From Cupriavidus necator A5-1 (GTDB lineage Bacteria; Pseudomonadota; Gammaproteobacteria; Burkholderiales; Burkholderiaceae), in the NCBI RefSeq assembly GCF_000744095.1, contig NZ_JQLI01000008.1:2294001-2358000 (forward strand): a stretch of 64,000 nt of DNA, given 5' to 3'. A program made the position numbers and the translations under genes. This document shows positions 54,008 to 62,884 of this stretch, piece after piece (within the stretch, counting starts at the first letter, position 1; each line of letters begins with the position of its first letter). The notes under the pieces were generated by a model. The model was not told the DNA's origin. It saw only the letters and a list, made by a program, of their open reading frames with translations, and searched no databases.

Positions 54008-55108
54008 TCAGGCGGCATGACGCTGCATCCATTGCTGATAATCCTTGCCCTGGACTGCGTTCGCGGCTTGCCAGAAGGCACGGTTGCCGGCGTCGGTGGC
54101 GTAGGCCCGCAGGTCGCGCGGTGACATGCCGAGCGTGCGGCGGAATGCGCGCGTAAAGTCGGACGGGCTGTTGAAGCCCAGCCCGTAGGCGATGTCGTTG
54201 ACAGGCAGGTGGGGGTAGCGCACCAGGTCCTGCGCGGCAGCCCGCAGCCGGCTCTTGCGGATATAGGCTTGCACGCCGCCTTCGGGTTCGAACAAGCGGT
54301 AAAGGGTGGCTCGCGAGATTTCCAGCTTTGCCAGCAGTCTGGCGGGTGACAGTCCGGCCTGGCCGGGATCGGCGTCGATCAGGCGACGGGCGCGCGCCAG
54401 CACGGCGCTGCGCACCGCGGCGCGAGTGCTGCCGTCCAGGCCCACGCCTTGCCGCAAGGCCCCGACCAGCAGCTCCACGCCGGTGCGCATGGCGTGCACG
54501 GCGGCCTCGGGTGTCATGGTTGGCAGATCGCGACTGAGCGCGGCGGCGTGTGCGACGGCCAGTCGGCTCAGTGGTGTGTCGGTTTCCACGATGCGTCCGT
54601 GCGCAGCCTCGGCTTCCATGAAGATAGCGTCCATCATCGTGCGCGGCACGAAGAATGAGAGCGCGCGTGTTGCCTCGCGCTGCATCTCAACAGGCTGCCC
54701 AAGGTCCGTCAGCAGAATACCTCCATGGCGCGGCTGTGGATTGCGGCGCTGGCCCTCCACTACGCCGGCGCTGCCTTCGACGAAGACCTGTATCGCGTGA
54801 TGCCGTGCCGAGTCAGTCGAGATACGCGCGAGGCTGCGTTGCAGCGTGACGCCGTCACAGCGGCAGTCCGTGAAAGACATGTCCGCGATCAGGTAGCGGT
54901 CGATGGCTGCGTGGAAGGGCGCAAGCAGGCTGTCGCGCGTGACTCCCAGGTCCATGACGTGCCCGACGCGTTGTCGCCACGCAAGTATCTGACCCCTGGC
55001 GGCCTGCGAGCCATCGGCACCTACCTCGAAGTAGCTGTGCGGCAAGCGTTCGGGTTCGCCGCGCGTGAGCTGGGCAGCGTGGCGCCGTGGGGCAGTGACG
55101 TTTGGCAC
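54008..55108 (-). CDS. AraC-family transcriptional regulator
   Basis: 366 residues. The N-terminal 230 resemble the AraC-binding-like 2 domain of NphR/FeaR-type regulators. The C-terminal DNA-binding domain has LLAKLEISRATLYRLFEPEG and VNDIAYGLGFNSPSDFTRAF then RRTLGMSPRDLR. It lies between paralogues 2 and 3 of the unrecognised family, opposite in strand to both, and may control paralogue 3, from which it diverges. Confidence 0.92.
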   Translation of the reverse strand: MPNVTAPRRHAAQLTRGEPERLPHSYFEVGADGSQAARGQILAWRQRVGHVMDLGVTRDSLLAPFHAAIDRYLIADMSFTDCRCDGVTLQRSLARISTDSARHHAIQVFVEGSAGVVEGQRRNPQPRHGGILLTDLGQPVEMQREATRALSFFVPRTMMDAIFMEAEAAHGRIVETDTPLSRLAVAHAAALSRDLPTMTPEAAVHAMRTGVELLVGALRQGVGLDGSTRAAVRSAVLARARRLIDADPGQAGLSPARLLAKLEISRATLYRLFEPEGGVQAYIRKSRLRAAAQDLVRYPHLPVNDIAYGLGFNSPSDFTRAFRRTLGMSPRDLRAYATDAGNRAFWQAANAVQGKDYQQWMQRHAA

Positions 55109-55321
55109 GATCGATGATGCGAAGCTTGGTGACTGTTACCGACCGGTACGGAACATTGGCACACGAGGGGAGCTACTTTAACCCAAAGGCACGACCGACG
55201 TGTGACATACGGTCTCGCTTGTAGCTCTTCGTCGTGCCACGAGCTCATTGAGGCTGTGTCTCGCGCGCGTATTTGCCGTGATATTGCGTTGAACGTTACC
55301 CCGCTCAAGAAGGGAAGCGAG

Positions 55322-55456
55322 ATGACAACGTATCCCTCGAACGGGGGGAGAAAACAAGCTGATTCGCGCGCAAAATCCGGCCGCCTAGTTTGTGTGGTGC
55401 ACAAAAAGCTGACCAGGCCTCAGCGTTTGGGCATCCTTCACTCAACCACGCGATAG
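55322..55456 (+). CDS. Possible small peptide ahead of paralogue 3
   Basis: 44 residues, basic (MTTYPSNGGRKQADSRAKSG, then KKLTRPQRLG). GAAGGGAAG lies a few bases before the ATG and the stop is 4 bp from the paralogue 3 start. The spacing suggests a leader peptide or coupled small gene, but there is no family support. Confidence 0.3.
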   Translation: MTTYPSNGGRKQADSRAKSGRLVCVVHKKLTRPQRLGILHSTTR

Positions 55457-55460
55457 AGGC

Positions 55461-56261
55461 ATGGAAACAGGACTTAATACAGTGTTTACGCGTGAGCAGC
55501 TGGAAGAGTATTTCGCGTCGTACGTAGGGATGGAAGGGGGTAATCCGGATGCGCCAGTATGGTTTTGCGACAGCGCACCGCATCCGAGAGCTGAGTCGCT
55601 GGTGGCGCCGCTGGTTCCGCACGCGCAGCCCGGTGCGTGGGACGCTGCGTACCGCCATAAGCACCGCGACCACATGGAACGCTGGCAGTCGCACCAGAAG
55701 ATTGCAAGGATCATGGCCGCAGCGCGCGCACATTTCTTCAACACGTCGCTGGGCGAGCGGGACTGGAAGCATTACTTCGAACATCATCTGTACGCGCCGC
55801 ACGGCGCGGAGTTCAAGCTCAGCCTGTTTCCCCTGCCAGCGCGCCTGATTAACCAGACACCGTGGTCGACGGCATTCCGCGGCCAGCCGGAGCTTGTGCC
55901 CAAGCAGCGTTACCTCGACCTTTGCCGCGACGGTCAGCGCTTCGCCTTCATCGACAGGATCCGCCGGCTCTGGAGGCCAAAGGTGGTGGTATGCCTGGGC
56001 GAGCGGCACGCCGACGATTTCGTGCAGGCGTTCGCTCTCGGGAGAGTGCGCGGCGCCGACCACATCCTGCAACCCGCTGACTTGCCCAAGACCCTGCGCG
56101 TGCTGGAGCACGACGGCACCACGTGGATCATCTGCCCGGCACTGGCCGGCGCAGCGGGACTGACGTCTGACGTGTTGCTTGACGCGATGGGGCAGTACAT
56201 TGCCGCCTGGCTGGGACCGGGCGATTTTCCCGCGCTCTGCTCCGGTGCAGACGCTTGTTAG
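55461..56261 (+). CDS. Unrecognised family, paralogue 3 (UDG-fold-like)
   Basis: 266 residues. Blocks YFASYVGMEGGNPDAPVWFC, EFKLSLFPLP, PELVPKQRYLDLCRDGQRFA, LWRPKVVVCLGERHADDFVQ and TTWIICPALAGAAGLTSD are nearly the same as in paralogue 1, closer than paralogue 2 is to either. Cytoplasmic by composition, with no signal or membrane segment. A conserved Cys-Pro-Ala and the invariant Gly-Met-Glu-Gly-Gly-Asn-Pro are the best candidate functional residues. Function unknown. Confidence 0.85.
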   Translation: METGLNTVFTREQLEEYFASYVGMEGGNPDAPVWFCDSAPHPRAESLVAPLVPHAQPGAWDAAYRHKHRDHMERWQSHQKIARIMAAARAHFFNTSLGERDWKHYFEHHLYAPHGAEFKLSLFPLPARLINQTPWSTAFRGQPELVPKQRYLDLCRDGQRFAFIDRIRRLWRPKVVVCLGERHADDFVQAFALGRVRGADHILQPADLPKTLRVLEHDGTTWIICPALAGAAGLTSDVLLDAMGQYIAAWLGPGDFPALCSGADAC

Positions 56262-56555
56262 CGAGGCCGTAGTGAGTCATGGCGAGCGTGCGTCGGCGAT
56301 GCCGCAGGGCGGCTTACGGGACTGCGCGCAAGCAAAGGCTTTCCCCCTCCAAGTAGGGGTGACACGGATTTGGGGATTTGTTTATCTGTGTGCTGGCGCG
56401 ATCTGCAAGCTGCTGCAGCAAAAAACCGCTTGCGAGCCGAAGCGTGGCACGACAGGGCAGCGTAGGGCGCCGGAGACTGTGCGCGGCAGTATTCCGTCGC
56501 AGGATTCCCCACCATGTATCGACGTACCGAAGTATCGATCTCAGGAGAGAGAAGC

Positions 56556-58253
56556 GTGCAAACCAAAACCCGGAACATCTTCACCCTCGGCATCATGGCT
56601 GCCGCCGCAGCAACGCTTGTTGCTTGCGGTGGCGGCGACGATTCGCCCACGCCGTCCCAGCCTTCTGTCACCGTGAGCGGCAAGGCGGTGGACTTCTACC
56701 TGTCTGGCGCGACGGTCACCTTCCTCGATTGCAGCAACAAGACCGCGACGACGAATGCAACCGGCGACTTCACCTTCCCGGCCGGTTGCACTACGAGCGC
56801 GCTCAAGGTGACCGGCGGCACCGATATCGGTACTAACCAGCCGTTCACCGGGGTGCTGCAGGCACCGGCGGTGACATACAAGGAGGGCGTGACACCGGTG
56901 ATCTCGCCGCTGACCACGCTGGTGGCGCAACTCGGCCCGACCCAGGCCGCTGCACTGGCGGCGAAGCTCGGCCTGGCAGGCAAGGACCTGGCCACGCTGG
57001 ACCCGATGCAGGACGCGGCCACGCTCAAGGCGGCAGTCGTGGTACAGCAACTGGTCGACCAGGTCACCAAGACGCTGACGGGCCTGGCCACGGGTGGCAC
57101 GCTGACCGCCGAGGCTGCGGCCGCAGCGGCTGCCAAGGCGGTCGCCAGCGCCGTGGCCAATGCGTCGGGCACGGCTGATCTGACCAGCAGCGCGCTGGTG
57201 ACGACCGTGGTGTCTGGCGCTGTGCAGAACGCCCAGACCGGCCTGCCCGCGAGCCTGCAGTCGAATATTGCCGCCGTGGCAGCCAACGTGGCCGCACTGG
57301 CCGCCCCGCTGATCACGAGCCAGGTGTCGAGCGTGAGCACAGCGCTGGACGACATCGCGCTGAGCAGCAGCCCGGCCGATACGTTGTCGAAGCTGAAAGC
57401 GAGCGGATCGATCAACGTCGTGACCGAGAGCGCACAGACCACGACGACCACGGCGCTGGTCAAGGCTGTGACGCCGGCCGCGCTGACTGATGCGTCGAAC
57501 GCGTCCAAGCTGGCCGCGCTCGGCGACGCCGTGTCAACCGGCAATACCACCGAGATCCAGCAGGCAGCCTCGAACCTGGGGAGCGCGGTGGACAGCACCG
57601 CGATCAACAACGTGGCGAACGCGGTCAAGCTGACCAACTACGTCCAGCTATCCAACCTGACGATCAATGGCCAGGCTTACCCGATCACCGACTCGATCTC
57701 GGTCACGGGCGGCACGCTGAGCTCGATCAAGGTTGCGCTGACGCAGAATGGTGATCCGTTCAATGGCGGCCCGTCGCAAGTGCGCGCCGGCCTGAGCTAT
57801 ACCTACGGCGGCAACGAGGTCAACGTCATCATCGAGAACGTGACGCTGACGTTCAACGGGACGCAACTGGTGAATGCGGTGGTGCCGGCCAACACGACCT
57901 ATTCGTTCCAGATCAGCGGCAACCAGTCCGCTGCCGCAACCCTGACCAATGGCGTGGCGGACAATCTGTTCGACAGCGCCAACGGCGGCTCGCTGAACCT
58001 CCCGTTCACGGTGTTCCTCGGCAAGCTGAAGTCTGCCGGCTCGCTGAGCCAGGCGCAGATTGACGCTCTCACGCCGAAGTCGGTCAGCACGTTCCCCGTG
58101 ACGTTTGCGCTGACAGGTATTAGCGGCAAGGACGTGAAGCTGGGTGCGCTGGTGGACGGCAACGTGGAGAACGCCAAGACCGCGTCGGTGAAGACTGACG
58201 CGGCCAAGGTGACCGGCGACGGCCTCAAGACTACGGTTACGCTCAACCCGTGA
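56556..58253 (+). CDS. Large lipoprotein with Ala-rich helical repeats
   Basis: 565 residues from GTG 56556 with AGGAGAG ahead; the ATG at 56514 is upstream of that site. Lipobox ATLVAC gives Cys24. Residues about 40-75 look like a carboxypeptidase-regulatory-type beta domain (AVDFYLSGATVTFLDCSNKT). The middle is a long Ala/Val/Thr-rich region, and the last 180 residues are beta-rich with many Asn and Thr. No enzyme motif. It lies 167 bp upstream of an outer-membrane barrel and may be its surface partner. Confidence 0.75.
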   Translation: MQTKTRNIFTLGIMAAAAATLVACGGGDDSPTPSQPSVTVSGKAVDFYLSGATVTFLDCSNKTATTNATGDFTFPAGCTTSALKVTGGTDIGTNQPFTGVLQAPAVTYKEGVTPVISPLTTLVAQLGPTQAAALAAKLGLAGKDLATLDPMQDAATLKAAVVVQQLVDQVTKTLTGLATGGTLTAEAAAAAAAKAVASAVANASGTADLTSSALVTTVVSGAVQNAQTGLPASLQSNIAAVAANVAALAAPLITSQVSSVSTALDDIALSSSPADTLSKLKASGSINVVTESAQTTTTTALVKAVTPAALTDASNASKLAALGDAVSTGNTTEIQQAASNLGSAVDSTAINNVANAVKLTNYVQLSNLTINGQAYPITDSISVTGGTLSSIKVALTQNGDPFNGGPSQVRAGLSYTYGGNEVNVIIENVTLTFNGTQLVNAVVPANTTYSFQISGNQSAAATLTNGVADNLFDSANGGSLNLPFTVFLGKLKSAGSLSQAQIDALTPKSVSTFPVTFALTGISGKDVKLGALVDGNVENAKTASVKTDAAKVTGDGLKTTVTLNP

Positions 58254-58420
58254 CCGGCGCGTAGTGCTGCCTTCCGCCCGGATGGGGAAGGCCATGCCCC
58301 CGGTCATCCGGACGCATGCCTCAGGGCAATGCCACGGGTGGCCGGGTTCTTTTTGTGTCTGCGTCGAGTACCTGGGGACGCGCCACGAATGAGGCTTGCC
58401 CCGCGGCCTCGGAGTTTCTT

Positions 58421-59542
58421 ATGCAGCTGTTTCGCAAGCGCCGGCTGGATCAAGCCTGCGCGCTGATGCTGGGCCTGTCGTGCGCGGGCGCGGCCAGCGC
58501 CGCGCCGGACGATGTGTTCATGCTGGCCGAGCCCACCACGGGCGAGTTCACCTCGGTGCGAGTGGAGGCCAGTTACGACATGGTCAATAGCACCGTAGAC
58601 ATCTTCAATCTGCGAGGCCGGCAGGGCCCCGTGTCAGAAAACGCCGGGGACTATAGCGGTGGCAAGCTGATGCTGGGCTACAAGTTCTCGCCGTACGTGT
58701 CGGCTTCGGCCACCTACTGGCGCCGCGGTATCGACTACGGACAGGACCACAACAAGATCGATAGCTGGATGCTGGCGCTGCACTATGACCCGCTGGCCGA
58801 ACCCGGTGCCCGCGATCGCGTCATGGTGCGCTTCGCGCTATGGGGCGACCACTCCGGCACCCTGGACCGCTCATCGCCGGTCACGGTTCGCAACACGACC
58901 TTCAACAGCCTCACGGTGAAGAGCGCGAATGACGTCCAGGCCCAGGCCGACGTCATCTTCTCGGGCGAGCTGACCGAGCGCAACCAGCTCACGGGCTTCA
59001 TCGGGCTCGGACTCAGCCGTGTGACCATCGACAGCATCAATACGCGCCTGCAGCGGGGCAATTGCAATTTCAACGTTGCCATCGGCTCTGACAATATTGC
59101 CAATGGCTCGCTGGCCGCGCCGTGCACCGCGGGCAATGCCACCCTCCAGTCGGCCTCGTTCGCAGTCGACGCCAGCCAGTTCGGGCTCAATTTCAACGAC
59201 GATTTCAACTACACCGGCGGCTACCTGAACCTGGGCGGTTCATGGCGCTGGAAGTACGAGAACTTCGCCGCGCGGCTGGGCTACCAGTTCCAATACCTGC
59301 TGCGCAGCAATGTCGATAGCCGCGCGCAAACCTATGGCTACTCGCCGATTCGCTCGAACCATACGCTGGGGCTGGAGCTATCGTATGCGGTAGTGAAGAA
59401 CGTAGAGGTATTCCTGCGCGGACAGGCGTCGCTGTACAACTTCGTCGGCACCATCCCGTTCCTCTATAACGCCACGACCGCTGGCAAGCTGGACCGGTAC
59501 TACGGCTACGGCTCGATCGGCATTCGCTTCTCTGGGTTCTGA
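58421..59542 (+). CDS. Outer-membrane beta-barrel protein
   Basis: 373 residues from ATG 58421 (GGAG 8 bases upstream), 35 codons inside the open frame. Signal peptide ending GAASA-AP. Alternating amphipathic strands (SVRVEASYDMVNST, YVSASATYWRRGIDYG, TLGLELSYAVVKNVEVFLRG) continue to YYGYGSIGIRFSGF, whose final Phe is the BAM recognition residue. No porin family is recognised. The lipoprotein upstream may be expressed with it. Confidence 0.8.
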   Translation: MQLFRKRRLDQACALMLGLSCAGAASAAPDDVFMLAEPTTGEFTSVRVEASYDMVNSTVDIFNLRGRQGPVSENAGDYSGGKLMLGYKFSPYVSASATYWRRGIDYGQDHNKIDSWMLALHYDPLAEPGARDRVMVRFALWGDHSGTLDRSSPVTVRNTTFNSLTVKSANDVQAQADVIFSGELTERNQLTGFIGLGLSRVTIDSINTRLQRGNCNFNVAIGSDNIANGSLAAPCTAGNATLQSASFAVDASQFGLNFNDDFNYTGGYLNLGGSWRWKYENFAARLGYQFQYLLRSNVDSRAQTYGYSPIRSNHTLGLELSYAVVKNVEVFLRGQASLYNFVGTIPFLYNATTAGKLDRYYGYGSIGIRFSGF

Positions 59543-59557
59543 ATTCGAGATCCAGGC

Positions 59558-59695
59558 ACCGACGCAAACGGCACGCCGGTCGCGGTCATCCTGACCGGCG
59601 CGAACCGCAATGACGTTACCCAACTTCTGCCGCTGATCGAAGCGATCCCTGGTATCCGCGGATGCCGAGGCCGTCCCTTGCGCAAGCCACATGAA
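59558..59695 (+). pseudogene. IS5-family transposase fragment
   Basis: TDANGTPVAVILTGANRNDV then TQLLPLIEAIPGIRGCRGRP and LRKP match the central part of IS5-type transposases (…GTPVxxxLTGANRNDVTQLLPL…RGRPLRKP). About 45 residues survive, with no start, and no DDE Asp or Glu beyond this piece. Remnant between the barrel gene and galU. Confidence 0.75.
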
Positions 59696-59864
59696 CGCGG
59701 CCTTGCCGGAGGGCCACTTCGACGCCAAGGGGCTGGTCTCGCTGCTGGATACACAGCGACGCTTGCAGTCTTGTTTGGGAACCATCGTATGCGGAACCGC
59801 ACGACGGTGGCGTGAGAGGGTTGAGGGGGTGCCCCCTCACCATGCTCAATGGCAGGCAGCTTTG

Positions 59865-60761
59865 TCAGGCAACCACGCTGTCAGCCGGATGATGGCCATG
59901 CTGCTCCAGGTAGCTGCGGAAGCTGGCGCCGACTTCCTGGTGCTTCAGCGCGAACTCCACGGTCGCCTTCAGGTAGCCCAGCTTGCTGCCGCAGTCATAG
60001 CGGCGGCCCTCGTAGCGATAGGCCAGCACCTGCTCCTGGCTTAGCAGGGACTGGATCCCGTCGGTCAGCTGGAACTCGCCGCCGGCACCCGGCTTCAGCT
60101 CGCGCAGGTGGTCGAAGATGCGCGGCGTCAGGATATAGCGGCCGACCACGCCCAGGTTGGAGGGGGCATCTTTCGGCGCGGGCTTTTCCACGATGCCGGA
60201 CATCTTGATGACGCCCTCGTCCCATTTGCGTCCGTCGACTACGCCATAGGAGCGGCTCTGCTCCGGCGCGATCCCTTCCACGCCCAGTACCGAGCAGTTG
60301 TAGTGGTTGTAGATGTCGACCATCTGCTTCATCACCGGCGGATTGCCGTCGATCAGGTCGTCGGCCAGCATGATGGCAAACGGCGTGTCGCCCACCAGCT
60401 TGGCGGCGCACAGCACCGCGTGGCCCAGGCCCAGTGCTTCGGGCTGGCGCACGTAGTAGCAGTCGACGTTGGCCGGCTTGATAGAACGGACGGCGTCCAG
60501 CAGCGCCTGCTTGTTCTTGGCCTCGAGCTCCACTTCCAGTTCGTAGGCCTTGTCGAAATGGTCTTCGATGGCACGCTTGGAGCGGCCCGTGACAAAGATC
60601 ATCTCGGTAATGCCGGCGGCCATGGCTTCTTCCACGGCGTACTGGATCAGTGGCTTGTCCACGACCGGCAGCATTTCCTTCGGGCTCGCCTTGGTGGCGG
60701 GGAGAAAGCGGGTGCCCAGCCCCGCGACGGGGAAGACGGCCTTGGTAACGCGGTTGTCCAT
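59865..60761 (-). CDS. galU: UTP-glucose-1-phosphate uridylyltransferase
   Basis: 298 residues. VAGLGTRFLPATKASPKEML is the nucleotide-binding loop, VDKPLIQYAVEEAMAAGI follows, and FAIMLADDLIDG, GIVEKPAPKDAPSNLGVVGR and YDCGSKLGYLKATVEFALKH complete the GalU pattern. It makes UDP-glucose, the likely substrate of the sugar phosphotransferase at 51-52 kb, and precursors for UDP-galactose and UDP-glucuronate. Separate from the locus but close to it. Confidence 0.96.
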   Translation of the reverse strand: MDNRVTKAVFPVAGLGTRFLPATKASPKEMLPVVDKPLIQYAVEEAMAAGITEMIFVTGRSKRAIEDHFDKAYELEVELEAKNKQALLDAVRSIKPANVDCYYVRQPEALGLGHAVLCAAKLVGDTPFAIMLADDLIDGNPPVMKQMVDIYNHYNCSVLGVEGIAPEQSRSYGVVDGRKWDEGVIKMSGIVEKPAPKDAPSNLGVVGRYILTPRIFDHLRELKPGAGGEFQLTDGIQSLLSQEQVLAYRYEGRRYDCGSKLGYLKATVEFALKHQEVGASFRSYLEQHGHHPADSVVA

Positions 60762-61173
60762 GTCCGGTGTTCCTTCTGAATGTTTAGTGGTTCGATCAGC
60801 TTCGACAACCCGTCATCGATGATCGGCTTGGCCATCTCCCTGATCCGTCGTTACGATGGCTCAGCCCACAACTTCTGCCTGTGGCGCGCAGCTGCGACCG
60901 CCGCGGCAGCATGCACGCTCCAGCCACGTCGCGCGGGGTATTACACGGCCCCGATGGTCAACGTATCGGCTGGATTAATTTCGGAGCAGTTCGATGCCAG
61001 CCCGGTGGCATTTCGCATCGAGCAGTTGTCGGAATTTTGCGTAAGGCAGGCTCGAAAGCATGCGGGCGCGAGTTTGGGCTGGCCTATCCCGGCGCCTTCT
61101 TCCTGGCGCTGAAGTCCAGGTCCTCCGCACCAGCGGCTTCCCCTTCGCCAAGGTCTTCGGGGGGCTTTCCCTT
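60762..61173. other. Gap upstream of galU
   Basis: 412 bp with no gene recognised; holds the galU promoter on the - strand. Confidence 0.4.
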
Positions 61174-61371
61174 TCAAGAATACATGCGCACTACCTTGCT
61201 CTTGAGCGGCCAGGGTCGCGCGGCGAGTATCCAGATACAGAGCAGCGGCCCAAGAATCGGGATCAAGGAAAGATAGGCATATAGCGCGCTGAATCGCGCA
61301 GACCTGAACACAATGCGGAATGGAACGAACCATGCCGCCTCGAAGGCGACGAACGCTAGCAAATAGAGCAT
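61174..61371 (-). CDS. Small two-helix membrane protein
   Basis: 65 residues, unrecognised. Two hydrophobic helices (MLYLLAFVAFEAAWFVPF; YAYLSLIPILGPLLCIWILA) and a basic tail (KSKVVRMYS). The ribosome site is weak. A repeat found also ahead of the 62297-62617 gene lies 46 bp upstream, suggesting shared control. Probably an inner-membrane peptide of unknown role. Confidence 0.55.
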   Translation of the reverse strand: MLYLLAFVAFEAAWFVPFRIVFRSARFSALYAYLSLIPILGPLLCIWILAARPWPLKSKVVRMYS

Positions 61372-61416
61372 CGCGGCTTACCGGTGAGGTTGACCCTGAG
61401 CGAAGCGCATTCATGA

Positions 61417-61509
61417 TTTATTGTGCGCTGCAACCTGATTCTACCTACTCGTCGGGTGCGCCGATCCCCCCCTGAGTAAGGGACTGCAAGCGAATGGGTC
61501 CGACCTTGA
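61417..61509 (-). repeat. Upstream repeat, copy A
   Basis: The first 29 bases (TTTATTGTGCGCTGCAACCT, then GATTCTACC) are identical to 62690-62718. The remaining about 65 bp are similar with scattered changes. It precedes the 65-residue membrane protein on the - strand. Confidence 0.75.
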
Positions 61510-61527
61510 ATCCCTCCCTACTTGACG

Positions 61528-62118
61528 TTAGCGTGCGGCCGAAACTGCGGGAAATGCACGTGCGCACAGACCTCGTGAATGTGCCTCGATCATGGATTGG
61601 AAGGGCGCGTGGTTTCCATACGCCGCGGTGGTGACGAGGAGGAGCGCAGCAGCGGCGGCAACCGGTCGACACGGTCTGAATTCAGAGCGCGTGAGAGCGC
61701 GAACAAAGAGCGCGCCGATTGCAGCGCCCAAAAGCCAGCCCGCGATGACTTCGGGAACCGTGTGCGCGTGATCGAAGACCCTGGCGACAGCAGTCAGCAG
61801 GCCGACAAGCAAGCCGGCGATGGCGCCGATGCCCGCGTTGCCTCCCATGCCCCGGGAAAGGAGTGCGATGGCGACGGTCCAGACAGCGGTCGACAAGGTC
61901 GTATGCCCGCTGATCATGCGAAATCCGATCGAGGAAATCTCGAACCCGCATCCAGCGTATAGGACTTTAGTGATGCCGGTGAGTGCCATGCCGGCCGACA
62001 GAAGCAGTATCCAGCGGATGGCCAGGCCGGGAGCTGATATTCCCAGCCAGACTGCGCATGAAATGGCGACTGGTAGCGTCAATGCGGCATCGCCGACATT
62101 GCTGATTGCGTTCCACAT
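61528..62118 (-). CDS. PAP2-family phosphatase
   Basis: 196 residues with about five membrane helices. The acid-phosphatase motifs are reduced but recognisable: K-x6-type start KVLYAGCGFE, SGHTT in FRMISGHTTLSTAVW, and ARVFDHAHTVPEVIAGWLLG with the catalytic His. PAP2 membrane enzymes dephosphorylate lipids such as undecaprenyl pyrophosphate; recycling of that carrier would fit the polysaccharide genes nearby, but this is inference. Confidence 0.85.
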   Translation of the reverse strand: MWNAISNVGDAALTLPVAISCAVWLGISAPGLAIRWILLLSAGMALTGITKVLYAGCGFEISSIGFRMISGHTTLSTAVWTVAIALLSRGMGGNAGIGAIAGLLVGLLTAVARVFDHAHTVPEVIAGWLLGAAIGALFVRALTRSEFRPCRPVAAAAALLLVTTAAYGNHAPFQSMIEAHSRGLCARAFPAVSAAR

Positions 62119-62296
62119 GGTCTCTTTGGGGAGAGAAGATGCCGTAGCTTAGCGCAGCCAAAAGAAACTGCATTCAAAGCAATCGGCGGACCTGCTGCGG
62201 TGGCGGCTGGGGCAAGCTGATGCAGCACGACGGCATATGCCGCGATGAAGCGCAGCAGTCAAGGCAAGATGGCAGCGGAGTCGCCGGGCGGCTTCT

Positions 62297-62617
62297 TCAT
62301 TTCGGAGCCTTTGGCTGCTGGAGTGTAGAACTGCCCGTGGACGGGTACAGAGATGGTGAACGCGGCTGGGAATTTGTCATTCCGCTTCTGTCAGACGATG
62401 TGTCTCCAAACTGGGAGCCGCCTGCTGCGCCGCTATAGCGCTTTGCAATATCGGCGTTCACGCCACCCGCGGAGTAGCTTTGCATTTGGCCAGAGCCGTA
62501 GCTGGCACCGCCGTACTGCGTGCCACCAGTCTGGCCGTGGCTGGCCACACCAAGACGCTGGCCGGCATGGGCGCCCCCAGCAACCAGCACGAGTATCAAG
62601 AGGGATGGAAATTTCAT
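62297..62617 (-). CDS. Small secreted Gly/Ser-rich protein
   Basis: 106 residues. Signal peptide MKFPSLLILVLVAGGAHA. The mature part is low-complexity Gly/Ser/Gln/Tyr (THGGTQYGG-like GGTQYGGASYGSGQMQSYSA) and ends TLQQPKAPK; it should be unstructured. GGAG lies 8 bases before the ATG. A copy of the 61417 repeat lies about 70 bp upstream. Function unknown. Confidence 0.65.
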   Translation of the reverse strand: MKFPSLLILVLVAGGAHAGQRLGVASHGQTGGTQYGGASYGSGQMQSYSAGGVNADIAKRYSGAAGGSQFGDTSSDRSGMTNSQPRSPSLYPSTGSSTLQQPKAPK

Positions 62618-62689
62618 TTGCAGGCTCCGCTCATGAATGGGTGCGCACAGGCCTTGCCTTGAGCGGCCCACGCTCGAACCGCAAGTGTT

Positions 62690-62781
62690 TATTGTGCGCT
62701 GCAACCTGATTCTACCGACTCGTCGGCTATGCCGATCCCTTCGAAATAGGGGATTCCAAGCGATTGCCCCGGACTCGAATG
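62690..62781 (-). repeat. Upstream repeat, copy B
   Basis: Direct repeat of 61417-61509, with an identical first 29 bases. It lies upstream of the secreted Gly/Ser-rich gene, so the two small genes may share a promoter region created by duplication. Confidence 0.75.
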
Positions 62782-62884
62782 GCTCCCCACCGCGGCCATC
62801 CCGAGGACTGAGCACCCGCCGCAGCCGTCCGTCGGGCTGCGCCTGCTTTCCGATCATTGATGCCGCGCCGGCCGCGCGGCGCAA

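Noticed and set aside
58256..58315. Terminator between the large lipoprotein and the barrel gene
   Set aside because: The CCGGATG...CATCCGG pairing has a long imperfect loop and no T run.
59823..59838. galU terminator
   Set aside because: GAGGGG/CCCCTC is short, has a 4-base loop and lacks a U run on the - strand.
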